Assembly: GCF_900113445.1 (NCBI RefSeq)
Contig: NZ_FOPJ01000001.1
Coordinates: 186,001-250,000 of the forward strand
Length of the DNA stretch: 64,000 nt
Source of the DNA: Corynebacterium spheniscorum
GTDB taxonomy: Bacteria > Actinomycetota > Actinomycetes > Mycobacteriales > Mycobacteriaceae
Direction of reading: 5' to 3'
Both the position numbers and the translations under genes were made by a program. Below the pieces are notes generated by a model. It had not been told where the DNA came from and searched no databases. It was given only the letters and a program-made list of their open reading frames with translations. Shown here piece by piece: positions 47,446-55,712 of this stretch; the first letter of the stretch is position 1, and each line of letters starts with the position of its first letter.

Positions 47446-49245
47446 CTACTTAATTTCCATGAGCGTGGCACCCTTGGTGATGCCTTCGCCTTCCTTAACG
47501 GCAAGCCCAGTGACCTTGCCGGCCTTGTGGGCCTTGACTGGGTTTTCCATCTTCATGGCTTCGAGTACAGCAACGGTATCGCCTTCGGCAACCTCGGCGC
47601 CTTCTTCGACATTCACCTTGATGACAGTGCCTTGCATGGGTGCAACCACTGCATCGCCAGAGGTTGCGCCCTTAGCGCCACCGGAGCGACGCTTCTTGGG
47701 CTTACGCTTGGGTGCGGAACCGAAGCCGAAGAAAGCCGGCAACGCGATCTCAACGCGACGACCGTCGACCTCGACAACAACCTTCTTAGAAGGTGCGGAT
47801 TCTTCTTCCTCCGGGTCAGCCACCGGATCGCTCCAGGGCTTCAGCGGGTTATCCCACTCTTCTTCGATCCACTTGGTGTAGATATCGAATTTCTCGCCAT
47901 CGCCAATGAAGGCCTTATTGTCCACAATGTGGCGGTGGAAGGGGATGACCGTGGGCATGCCTTCGATGTGGAACTCATCCAAAGCTCGGGCAGCCCGCTG
48001 TAGGGCCTCTTCGCGGGTTTCTCCATAGACGATGAGCTTCGCCAGCATGGAGTCGAACTGACCGCCGATGACGGAGCCCTCCGTGACACCGGAATCAACA
48101 CGCACACCGGGGCCCGCCGGCTCTCGATAAGCCGTAATGGTTCCTGGGGCAGGCATGAAGTTAGCGCCAGCATCTTCGCCATTAATGCGGAATTCAATGG
48201 CGTGACCGCGGGGAGTGGGGTCTTCCTTAAGGTGCAATTCCTCGCCTTCGGCAATGCGGAATTGCTCCCGGACTAGGTCCACGCCTGTGGTCATTTCGGT
48301 GACCGGGTGTTCCACCTGGAGGCGGGTATTGACTTCCAAGAAGGAAATCAGGCCATCCGCGCCGACCAAGAACTCTACGGTGCCCGCGCCGTAGTAGTTA
48401 GCTTCACGGCAAATTGCTTTCGCTGACTCATGGAGCCGCTCACGCTGGTCATCTGTGAGGAAGGGTGCGGGAGCTTCTTCAACAAGCTTTTGGAAGCGGC
48501 GCTGCAAAGAGCAATCGCGGGTGCCCATCGCTACGACATTGCCGTGTTGGTCAGCAAGTACCTGTACCTCTACGTGGCGTGCCTTGTCGAGGTAACGCTC
48601 GACGAAGCACTCCGGGCGACCAAAAGCGGTCTTAGCCTCCCGAGTGGCGGAGTCATAGAGGTCAGCGACCTCTTCCAAGGTGTGGGCGACTTTCATGCCG
48701 CGGCCGCCACCACCGAAGGAAGCTTTAATGGCGATCGGTAGGCCATGTTCCTTCGCGAAATTGACGACCTCTTCGGAAGAAGCAACCGGGTCTTTGGTGC
48801 CTGGGGCCATCGGGGCGTTGGCCTTCTCGGCAATGTGCCGGGCAAGAACCTTATCGCCTAGTGCGGCGATGGAGTCCGGGCTTGGGCCGATCCAGATCAG
48901 GCCAGCGTCGATGACTGTTCGAGCGAAGTCAGCGTTCTCGGAGAGGAAGCCGTAGCCCGGGTGAATAGCATTGGCGCCGGCCTTAGTGGCGGCGCCAATA
49001 ATCTTCTCCACGTCGAGGTAGGACTCCGCGGAAGTGTTTCCGCCGAGCGCAAAAGCCTCATCGGCCATGGCGACGAAGGGGGCCTTGGCGTCAGGCTCGG
49101 CGTACACCGCGACGCTGGCGATGCCGGCGTCGCGAGCAGCACGGATAATGCGGACGGCAATTTCGCCGCGGTTGGCGATCAGTACCTTGGTGATCTTGGT
49201 GCGCGGGGTGCCAGTGTTTGTGGGTGTGGCGGCTGCTGCAGACAC
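47446..49245 (-). CDS. accBC: Acyl-CoA carboxylase biotin carboxylase/carrier (alpha) subunit AccBC
   Basis: Provides the biotin carboxylase and biotin carrier of acetyl/propionyl-CoA carboxylases. 599 residues: [17 protein letters not shown] start near 20, [26 protein letters not shown] (catalytic region), and C-terminal carrier with Lys565 in LEAMKMEN. C. glutamicum AccBC has the same layout. Partner beta subunits AccD1/AccD2 and epsilon subunits are 4-8 kb downstream in plus coordinates. GTG start, AGGAGG nine bases upstream. Likely biotinylated by BirA at 57561. Confidence 0.96.
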   Translation of the reverse strand: MSAAAATPTNTGTPRTKITKVLIANRGEIAVRIIRAARDAGIASVAVYAEPDAKAPFVAMADEAFALGGNTSAESYLDVEKIIGAATKAGANAIHPGYGFLSENADFARTVIDAGLIWIGPSPDSIAALGDKVLARHIAEKANAPMAPGTKDPVASSEEVVNFAKEHGLPIAIKASFGGGGRGMKVAHTLEEVADLYDSATREAKTAFGRPECFVERYLDKARHVEVQVLADQHGNVVAMGTRDCSLQRRFQKLVEEAPAPFLTDDQRERLHESAKAICREANYYGAGTVEFLVGADGLISFLEVNTRLQVEHPVTEMTTGVDLVREQFRIAEGEELHLKEDPTPRGHAIEFRINGEDAGANFMPAPGTITAYREPAGPGVRVDSGVTEGSVIGGQFDSMLAKLIVYGETREEALQRAARALDEFHIEGMPTVIPFHRHIVDNKAFIGDGEKFDIYTKWIEEEWDNPLKPWSDPVADPEEEESAPSKKVVVEVDGRRVEIALPAFFGFGSAPKRKPKKRRSGGAKGATSGDAVVAPMQGTVIKVNVEEGAEVAEGDTVAVLEAMKMENPVKAHKAGKVTGLAVKEGEGITKGATLMEIK

Positions 49246-49385
49246 TAGGGTGAGCCTCCTGTACGTAGGTGCGGAGCGTGGGCGAGTTTTGTTATGAACA
49301 AAAAACTATTCTTGCATACAAAACCAACGCGTGTGTCACGCGACCCAACACTCCCAGGCTAGTCGCAGTTGAGCTTTGGTCAGAA

Positions 49386-50252
49386 TTACTCAGATCCCGT
49401 AGCGATGGGCATGCCAATCATATTGCCCCATTCGGCCCAGGATCCGTCGTAGTTTAAGACCTCCCGGAACCCAAGCAAATAGGTCAACACGAACCAGGTG
49501 TGAGCCGATCGATCACCCAAGCCGCAATAAACAATTGTGCGCTCAGCTGGGTCAAGGTGGGCATAGTGCTGTTCTAGCGCTTCACGACGCAGGAAGCGGC
49601 CGCTGGGGTCAACTGCTTCCGACCATGGATAGTTCATGGCACCCGGGATGTGGCCACCACGTTGGGTGGCTGGGCATTCCATGCCTTCCAAAGCGTGGCC
49701 AACAAATTCTTCTTCAGATCGCGCATCAACAATCGGCGTGTCGTCTAGTTCGGCACGAACTTCCGAAACTCGGATCCGAAGATTCTTTTCCTGGCGCACC
49801 GCGGTGGGGTAGTTACCGGGGGTGGGGTCCGGTACGAGGAAGGAGGTGTCGCGCTCTTCCGACATCCAGGCGTCGCGACCGCCATCGAGCAGTCGTACGT
49901 CTTCATGGCCGAAGAGTTTGAAGACCCAGAAGGTATAAGCGGCCCACCAGTTAGAGCGATCTCCGTAGATCACCACGGTGTCGTCTTTGGAGATACCCTT
50001 CTCGTGCATCAGTTCAGCGAAGGCTTGCCCGTCGATGAAGTCACGGGTTAGCGGATCTGCCAGGTCATGGTGCCAATCGATGCGTACTGCAGTGGGGATA
50101 TGGCCGATATCGTAGAGCAGACGGTCCTCGTCAGCTTCCACCACCTTGAGGCCCGGGGTTCCTAGACGTGCGGATAGCCAGGCTGCAGAGACTAATGCTT
50201 CGGGGTGTGCGTAGTCCTGGAAATGGGGGAGGGGATCAAGCGGGGCTGCCAA
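49386..50252 (-). CDS. thtR: Rhodanese-type thiosulfate sulfurtransferase
   Basis: 288 residues with two rhodanese domains; the second has catalytic Cys243 in VYCGLGDRSAH, the first (about 30-130) is inactive. Transfers sulfane sulfur from thiosulfate or a related donor. TTG start is supported by GAAAGG about 13 bases upstream and by no earlier start. Neighbour of accBC as in C. glutamicum; a metabolic link is not evident. Confidence 0.9.
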   Translation of the reverse strand: MAAPLDPLPHFQDYAHPEALVSAAWLSARLGTPGLKVVEADEDRLLYDIGHIPTAVRIDWHHDLADPLTRDFIDGQAFAELMHEKGISKDDTVVIYGDRSNWWAAYTFWVFKLFGHEDVRLLDGGRDAWMSEERDTSFLVPDPTPGNYPTAVRQEKNLRIRVSEVRAELDDTPIVDARSEEEFVGHALEGMECPATQRGGHIPGAMNYPWSEAVDPSGRFLRREALEQHYAHLDPAERTIVYCGLGDRSAHTWFVLTYLLGFREVLNYDGSWAEWGNMIGMPIATGSE

Positions 50253-50645
50253 CTTTAGCTTTGCCTTTCACAGACTTAAGGGATGTTGCGAGTAAATGCT
50301 TCGCTTCACTCTAACGCGGAAAAGGGTCTATATGTTCACTCGTAACAATATTTGTGGGATTGCTAACGCTGGGCCCCGTTTAGCGGCGCGGGCCTCAAAT
50401 GCTCGCATATCCTTAAGAAATATGCATGAGCGAAGGTGTTGTAGCCACAAGCTTTGCAGTTAATGGCTTCCGAGCGCATCGGTCCGCGGGTCCAAGGTTA
50501 TTCAACCTCGGGTTCCTCGGCCACCGACCTCCGAGGCATTAGCTTCTGAGTGAAAGGTTTGAATTCTAAACCCCAGCACCCACGTAAAGCATATGAGTAA
50601 GACCTAAACAGGCACCCACAAAAGTATCGCGGAAAGGCGAAAAAC
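50253..50645. other. 393-base intergenic region between thtR and the ATP-grasp gene
   Basis: This divergent-promoter gap holds an imperfect repeat TGTTCACTCGTAACA (50333-50347) near the thtR side, where a minus-strand TATAGA (50332-50327) could be a -10. A structured element (next entry) and the ribosome site AAAGG at 50634 are on the other side. Confidence 0.6.
50371..50536 (+). ncRNA. Candidate structured leader RNA or small RNA
   Basis: Four hairpins follow in series: GGCCC/GGGCC (about 50372-50393), GCTCGCATAT with ATATGC-AT-GAGC (50401-50431), AGGTT-ATTC-AACCT (50495-50508) and CCTCGG/CCGAGG (50515-50536). It ends 110 bases before the ATP-grasp gene. No known riboswitch class is recognised. 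Confidence 0.35.
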
Positions 50646-51704
50646 GTGCACAAAGGAATCGTAGTCTTCGAGGTTGAAGGCGGCTCCGACAAGTTCATCG
50701 ATGGTCACCGTCGGGACACCATGCCGATCGTGAAATCCATCCAGGACGCCGGCTGGAACTCCGAGGTTGTTTTCTACCGTCCGGAATGGAGCGACGACCT
50801 CTTCACCTATGTGTCCGAGAATTTTGACGCTTATATTTCGCGCGTTAACCCCGGCAACATCCCCGGCGGCGAAAAGGGCTACTTTGAGCTCCTCAACCGT
50901 CTTTCTGAAGCCGGCCTCGTGGGTATGTCCACCCCCACCGAGATGATGGCCTATGGCGCCAAAGACGCACTGGTCAAGCTTGCTGACACGGATCTTGTTC
51001 CGGATGATACCTACGCCTACTACGACGTAGAGACCTTCCACAAGACCTTCCCCAGCTCCATCTCTTATGGTGAGCGCGTGCTGAAGCAGAACCGTGGTTC
51101 CACCGGCTCGGGCATCTGGCGCGTCCAAATCCAGGACCCCGAGGTTGCCAAGAATGTTGAGCCGGGCACCGAATTGCCCCTCGACACCAAACTCAAGTGC
51201 ACCGAAGCTGTGGATAACCACACCGAAGTCCGCGAACTCGGCGAGTTCATGGACTTCTGCGACCAGTACATCATCGGTGACAACGGCATGCTCGTAGATA
51301 TGCGCTTCATGCCGCGCATCGTCGAAGGTGAAATCCGAATTCTGCTGGTTGGCCCGCACCCCGTCTTCGTGGTGCATAAGAAGCCGGCAGCCGGCGGCGA
51401 TAACTTCTCCGCAACCTTGTTCTCCGGTGCTAAGTACACCTACGACAAGCCCGAGGCGTGGCAAGACCTGATCGACCAGTTCGCTGAGGCCCGCCCGATC
51501 ATCGCCGAGAAACTCGGTGGCGACAACATCCCGCTGATCTGGACCGCTGACTTCATGCTGGACGATGGCCCGGATGGAAAAGACACCTACGTGCTGGGCG
51601 AGATCAACTGCTCTTGCGTGGGCTTCACCTCCGAACTGGATATGGGTATCCAGGAGCAGGTCGCCAAGGAAGCTATCTCCCGCGTGGAAGCGAAGCACGC
51701 TTAA
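50646..51704 (+). CDS. Cj0069-family ATP-grasp-like protein
   Basis: 352 residues. ATP-grasp features are visible: LKQNRGSTGSGIWRV (nucleotide-binding loop, about 140-155), WTADFMLDD and LGEINCSCVG (metal/ATP acids, about 305-330). Such enzymes ligate carboxylates to amines or thiols; no substrate can be assigned. GTG start, AAAGG 9 bases upstream. Monocistronic with a strong terminator. Confidence 0.78.
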   Translation: MHKGIVVFEVEGGSDKFIDGHRRDTMPIVKSIQDAGWNSEVVFYRPEWSDDLFTYVSENFDAYISRVNPGNIPGGEKGYFELLNRLSEAGLVGMSTPTEMMAYGAKDALVKLADTDLVPDDTYAYYDVETFHKTFPSSISYGERVLKQNRGSTGSGIWRVQIQDPEVAKNVEPGTELPLDTKLKCTEAVDNHTEVRELGEFMDFCDQYIIGDNGMLVDMRFMPRIVEGEIRILLVGPHPVFVVHKKPAAGGDNFSATLFSGAKYTYDKPEAWQDLIDQFAEARPIIAEKLGGDNIPLIWTADFMLDDGPDGKDTYVLGEINCSCVGFTSELDMGIQEQVAKEAISRVEAKHA

Positions 51705-51875
51705 GCAAGCACGCTTACAGCCGCGCACTAAGCAAAGAGCTGCGGCAGCTTAAAGTAGTTGCCTCAGCTCTCCTAGTTCGCCGCACCTTCCCAAGACGCT
51801 CAGCCTCATGAGAGGTGCCGCTCAGCGGCTTGCTGGCTGCGGAGGAGGATCAACTCCTTCCCCGCAACTAAATGT

Positions 51876-51920
51876 TCTCCCCTTTACGCACCACATCAGG
51901 TGCCCGAAGGGGAGATTTTT
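51876..51920 (+). terminator. Intrinsic terminator of the ATP-grasp gene
   Basis: TCTCCCCTT pairs with AAGGGGAGA (51876-51884, 51907-51915) around an inner stem GCACC/GGTGC, followed by TTTTT. Its T-tract runs into the stop codon of the convergent DUF3151 gene. Confidence 0.9.
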
Positions 51921-52401
51921 ATTCCAGCCCGGGGTCTGCCGCTGAAGGAGTATCGCTAATCGCCGGGGAATCCTCGGGGTAGCGGGCAGCCGGTTTATCT
52001 AAGAGAGTTGCCACGCACTCTGGATCCGCATCAGAAAGCATCTGACGGCAACGATCGTATTCCTCGGTCTCGCCAATTGCTTGGGCTGCACGGGCCAGCA
52101 CAGCGATCGCACGCAGCACCCCGCGATTAGGTTCATGGGACCACGGAACGGGACCCCAACCCTTCCAACCATTACCGCGCAACCGATCCAAACCGCGGTG
52201 GTACCCGGTGCGGGCGAGGGCATAGGTCTGTGCCAGATGCTCCGAAGAATTGTCCTGGCTGGCAAGATGTTCTTCCGCCAAGGTAGCCCACACAGCGGGT
52301 TCGGCCGGGAACTTCAGGGCCGTATCAGCGGTGATCTTATCGGGCAGATCGGCTGCCGGGAGTCGAACCGGTGATGGCGCCATCATGTCATTGATCTTCA
52401 T
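51919..52401 (-). CDS. DUF3151 family protein
   Basis: About 160 residues. Core marks are ARTGYHRGLDRLRGNGWKG and GPVPWSHEPNRG, typical of the actinobacterial DUF3151 family of unknown function. Start at ATG 52401 (MKINDMMAPSP) is preferred over one 27 bases upstream, because the earlier Cys-rich residues lie outside the family core. Acidic Ser/Pro tail. Confidence 0.8.
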   Translation of the reverse strand: MKINDMMAPSPVRLPAADLPDKITADTALKFPAEPAVWATLAEEHLASQDNSSEHLAQTYALARTGYHRGLDRLRGNGWKGWGPVPWSHEPNRGVLRAIAVLARAAQAIGETEEYDRCRQMLSDADPECVATLLDKPAARYPEDSPAISDTPSAADPGLE

Positions 52402-52443
52402 GCGTCCCCAGCATAGGGCGCAGGCCACATTTCTTCAGCGAAA

Positions 52444-53046
52444 TCACCAAAATTTTGAAACCGAATACCCCAAGTCATAGAGCACTCGGCGGATAAACGG
52501 TAGGGAAATTCCGATCACCGAAGAGGGATCGCCCTCAATGCGGTCGATAAACCAACCACCTAAAGCTTCCAAAGTGAAAGCACCTGCGCATTCCCAGGGC
52601 TCTCCGCTTTCGGCATAGGCGCGGATATCCGCATCGCTGACCTCAGCAAAATAAATCTTTGTCGACGTTGTCCCACTGACCGTGCCAGCAGGACTACGCA
52701 CGCAGTGCCCGGTAATCAATTCGGCAACCTGGCCGCGTTGAGCTTCCCAGCGTCGAATAGTTTCTTCCACGGTATGTGGTTTGCCCTGCAATTCCCCGTT
52801 GAGCAGGAGCATGGAATCGCAGCCGATGACGATCTCTTCAGCCTCAGCATTTATAGCTTCGGCTTTGGCTTTCGCTAAGGCTTCAACAACTTCTTGTGGA
52901 CTGGCAGCCCCAAGATGGTCCCGCACGGTATCTTCATCAATATCTGCTGGGCGGATGAGAGGCTCAATGCCCGCTGAATTGAGGACCATGCGCCGCGAAG
53001 GGCTGGCCGAAGCCAGCACAATCTGCGGAGGAGTGTTAGCTGCCAT
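52444..53046 (-). CDS. maf: Maf-family nucleotide pyrophosphatase
   Basis: 200 residues. LASASPSRRMVLNSAGI N-terminus, EIVIGCDSML and GKPHTVEE motifs define Maf/YhdE proteins, which hydrolyse non-canonical or canonical NTPs (dTTP/UTP or m7GTP group not resolved). Start overlaps the accE stop by one base (TAATG), so it is translated in the accD2-accE-maf operon. Confidence 0.9.
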   Translation of the reverse strand: MAANTPPQIVLASASPSRRMVLNSAGIEPLIRPADIDEDTVRDHLGAASPQEVVEALAKAKAEAINAEAEEIVIGCDSMLLLNGELQGKPHTVEETIRRWEAQRGQVAELITGHCVRSPAGTVSGTTSTKIYFAEVSDADIRAYAESGEPWECAGAFTLEALGGWFIDRIEGDPSSVIGISLPFIRRVLYDLGYSVSKFW

Positions 53047-53342
53047 TAGTGATAGGTACTGGTCGAGTAAGCGTTGGGGTTAAAGACCTGGCGCGCAATC
53101 TGGTTGAGCATCTCATCTACTCCACCCCATTGGTTGCGCTCAGTGGCCTTGTAACGCTGCTTAGCTTCTGCCTGCAGGGTATCCAGGGCAAGCTGGATTG
53201 CGGCGATCTCAGTGGCACTGGGGTTGCCCTTGACCACCTTGAAGTTCGGTGCCGAGGTATTCGAGGTAGAGCCTTCTGACGCAGAGGTGCTCTGCGCATA
53301 GTTCTCCTGCGAGGCGCGGTCCGGAGTGGGGGAGTCAGTCAT
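53046..53342 (-). CDS. accE: Acyl-CoA carboxylase epsilon subunit AccE
   Basis: 98 residues. The signature FKVVKGNPSATEIAAIQLALDTL (cited in part as FKVVKGNPSATE) is the epsilon-subunit core, preceded by a Ser/Thr-rich disordered region. It activates the beta subunit in corynebacteria and mycobacteria. Lies 21 bases after accD2. Confidence 0.88.
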   Translation of the reverse strand: MTDSPTPDRASQENYAQSTSASEGSTSNTSAPNFKVVKGNPSATEIAAIQLALDTLQAEAKQRYKATERNQWGGVDEMLNQIARQVFNPNAYSTSTYH

Positions 53343-53363
53343 GGCGTTAGGGTGTGGCTATCA

Positions 53364-54902
53364 CTAGAGCGGCATGTTGCCGTGTTTGCGGGCGGGTGGG
53401 GTCATGGTCTTGCGATCCAATAGACGCAACCCCTCAATAATATGACCACGAGTTTCTGCCGGAGGAATCACCGCATCCACCATGCCTAACTCTGCCGCAC
53501 GATAGGGGTTGAGGTGCTTCTCGCTGTAATCCTCCTCGGAGGTATTCAGCACCGTGCTGGCGATGGTGGCATCAGCTGCTGCGATCTCTGCGGTTGGCCA
53601 GGCAAACACCAGGTCAGCGCCCAGGTCCTTAGCGCCCATCACGGTATAGGCTGCACCCATTGCGCGGCGCACAATCACCGTGATCTTCCCGACGCTGGCC
53701 TCAGCATAGGCGTAGGCCAATGCCGCTGCGCGCGCTTGCACGCCGGATTGTTCCTCTTCCTTGGCGGGCAGGAATCCCGGAACATCAACGATTTCAATGA
53801 TCGGCAGGTTGAAGGTATCGCAGGTGCGAATGAACCGCGCTGCTTTCCGACATGCCTTGGAATCGAGGCAACCAGCCAATTGCTCTGGCTGATTGGCAAG
53901 AATTCCGACTGCACGGCCTTCCACCCGAGCAAAACCGCAAATAACGTTGGGTGCGTAGCTGTCCTGGATCTCCAGGAATTCAGCATTATCCACCAGGCGG
54001 TCGATCAGCTGCATCACATTAAAAGGCTGGTTGATTGAGTCCGGAATAACCTCATCCAGCTCGCGATCGCGCGGGGTGATATTCGCATTAATGGCGCCCT
54101 GCATAATCTCCGCATCGGTGCGCGGAGCTTCAGCACGGTTATTCTGCGGCAGGTAGCCAAAGAGAGTGTGGACAAAGCGGATCGCCGCATGATCATCGCT
54201 GACCACTCGGTGGCACAACCCAGACTTGTGGGCATGCACAGAACCACCGGCGAGCTCAACACTGGCTTCTTCGATGCCAGTCACCGAGGCCACCACATCA
54301 TTCGGGGTGAGCTGCAGCGCACTGCTGCCTTCCAACATCACCAGTACATCAGCGAGAGCTGGGGCGATGACATGTGCACCGCTAGCTTCACCGCTGAGGA
54401 CGCAGATATGAGGAATGATGCCGGAAGCTTGGGTGAGCAGACGGCTAATCCGAGCAAACATGCCCAGGGGTAGAAGCCCTTCGGCAACACGGGCGCCGGC
54501 GCCTTCGCTAAAACCAATCAGCGGCACGCCAGTGCGGGTAGCCAGCTCAATGAGCTTGACCATCTTTTCGCCATAAACCTCACCCAATGCACCAGCAAAA
54601 ATGGTGGCGTCTTGGGAGTAAACACAGACCTTGCGGCCCTGGATAGTGCCATAACCGGTGATGACACCATCGGTTACCGGGCGGGTGGCGTCCATACCGT
54701 AGTCGGTAGCGCGATGGCGGGCTAAAGCATCAATCTCGACGAAGGAACCTTCGTCGAGCAGCTCTCCGATACGTTCGCGTGCCGTCATCAACCCTTCGGA
54801 GTGACGTTGGCTTTGGGTTTCCTCACCAAGCGGCGCTTCCGTTTCACTTAGACGTGCGCGCAGATCGGCGAGTTTCCCGGCGGTTGTGGAGAGATCTGTC
54901 AT
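53364..54902 (-). CDS. accD2: Acyl-CoA carboxylase beta subunit AccD2
   Basis: 512-residue carboxyltransferase, crotonase-like with [24 protein letters not shown] and ending GHIIEGLRLL...RKHGNMPL. It is a paralogue of AccD1, whose core aligns over almost its whole length. Which acyl-CoA it uses cannot be read. An ATG 99 bases upstream is excluded because that extension is not conserved and the -10 lies after it. Confidence 0.92.
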   Translation of the reverse strand: MTDLSTTAGKLADLRARLSETEAPLGEETQSQRHSEGLMTARERIGELLDEGSFVEIDALARHRATDYGMDATRPVTDGVITGYGTIQGRKVCVYSQDATIFAGALGEVYGEKMVKLIELATRTGVPLIGFSEGAGARVAEGLLPLGMFARISRLLTQASGIIPHICVLSGEASGAHVIAPALADVLVMLEGSSALQLTPNDVVASVTGIEEASVELAGGSVHAHKSGLCHRVVSDDHAAIRFVHTLFGYLPQNNRAEAPRTDAEIMQGAINANITPRDRELDEVIPDSINQPFNVMQLIDRLVDNAEFLEIQDSYAPNVICGFARVEGRAVGILANQPEQLAGCLDSKACRKAARFIRTCDTFNLPIIEIVDVPGFLPAKEEEQSGVQARAAALAYAYAEASVGKITVIVRRAMGAAYTVMGAKDLGADLVFAWPTAEIAAADATIASTVLNTSEEDYSEKHLNPYRAAELGMVDAVIPPAETRGHIIEGLRLLDRKTMTPPARKHGNMPL

Positions 54903-54910
54903 AGGGGTTA

Positions 54911-54916
54911 ATGATA
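54911..54916 (-). promoter_or_regulatory. -10 hexamer of accD2 (leaderless)
   Basis: Minus-strand TATCAT ends 8 bases before the ATG at 54902; there is no ribosome site. Confidence 0.5.
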
Positions 54917-55113
54917 GGGCGTGGCGCGGTGGGAAGCGAAAAACTGCCCGACGAGCCTTCGTGCTCATGAGAAGCAGGCGGAGGGGCTGCCGTATACGCA
55001 TCCATGGGCGCGCAGCGCAGAGCTTAAGAAGAAGTGAAGGAATAGGGGAGCGATGAAGCCGAACGGCCCGCGGGCATTATCGGCGCAAACGCCAGCGCAA
55101 CAATGCCCCCAAC

Positions 55114-55201
55114 CACGCATAGGGCCCTAGCCGCACACCGCCCCCTGACCGCACACCGCCCCTGACCGCACACCGCCCCCTGGTCGCGCATAGGCTCCTG
55201 G
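55114..55201. repeat. Tandem repeat of about 18 bp (3 good, 2 decayed copies)
   Basis: CCGCACACCGCCCCCTGA units at 55131-55148, 55149-55165 (17 bp) and 55166-55183, with decayed copies at both sides. Between operons, not in a confident gene. Confidence 0.8.
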
Positions 55202-55295
55202 CCGCGCGGGACCCTCAGAGATGCCGAGCCGCTTGACACCCCCATAAACAGGGCTTCAGCATCTCGCCTCCGGGGCCCGTCTGCTGACGGAAGGT

Positions 55296-55496
55296 CTAGC
55301 TGAAGGTGACGTGCGGGATAGCGGGGCTGTGGTTCAACCCGATGAAATGCTCGTCCGGACGGGTACGGCCCGCGCCAGCAGCTCCAGCGTTGCCATCCGA
55401 AGTTTCGTGCTGACCTTCGCTGCTCAGCAGCAACGCGAGCGCAACCAATTCTTCGGGGGCCGGATTACCGCTAACAACTTTAAACATCGGTGCCAT
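55296..55496 (-). CDS. Second epsilon-type acyl-CoA carboxylase subunit
   Basis: 66 residues from ATG 55496, with GGAGGAG eight bases upstream. The core MFKVVSGNPAPEELVALALLL matches the AccE signature FKVVKGNPSATE. A 15-residue upstream extension is not conserved and lies before the ribosome site. It stands just downstream of accD1 and would be transcribed with or after it, so it may be the epsilon subunit dedicated to AccD1 as the other is to AccD2. Confidence 0.8.
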   Translation of the reverse strand: MAPMFKVVSGNPAPEELVALALLLSSEGQHETSDGNAGAAGAGRTRPDEHFIGLNHSPAIPHVTFS

Positions 55497-55539
55497 AGTG
55501 AGTGCTCCTCCATGAGCTTTCGTAGGTCTACAAACATAC

Positions 55540-55556
55540 ACGACCTAGACGGTCGT
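55540..55556 (-). promoter_or_regulatory. Perfect inverted repeat upstream of the second epsilon gene
   Basis: ACGACC-TAGAC-GGTCGT. It lies 44 bases before the start, in the promoter zone of the epsilon gene. Regulator unknown. Confidence 0.45.
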
Positions 55557-55712
55557 ACCTATTGGATTTATATATGGGGGTGTCACGGCCCCTAGATGGA
55601 GCCTCGGTGGGGCTGGACACGAAGGCAGAGGCCTCAGCAAGCCGCCAGCCACAGGCCCACCACAGGCCCACACCAAGCCACTAGTCACAAAGCCACCAAC
55701 CCCACACCCCGT

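Larger units (their letters stand above)
54903..55295. other. 393-base gap between accD2 and the second epsilon gene
   Basis: Holds the accD2 promoter, then GC-rich DNA with a degenerate tandem repeat. A 73-codon minus-strand frame (55024-55245) crosses it; its first half is built from the repeat and it has no good start, so I do not call it a gene. Confidence 0.6.

Noticed and set aside
50326..50330. GTCTA near the thtR promoter, possibly McbR
   Set aside because: The left half at the N6 spacing is CGCGG, unrelated to TAGAC.
55024..55245. A 73-codon minus-strand frame with a hydrophobic middle
   Set aside because: Its start lies in the tandem repeat, the first half is repeat-encoded, there is no ribosome site and no family match.
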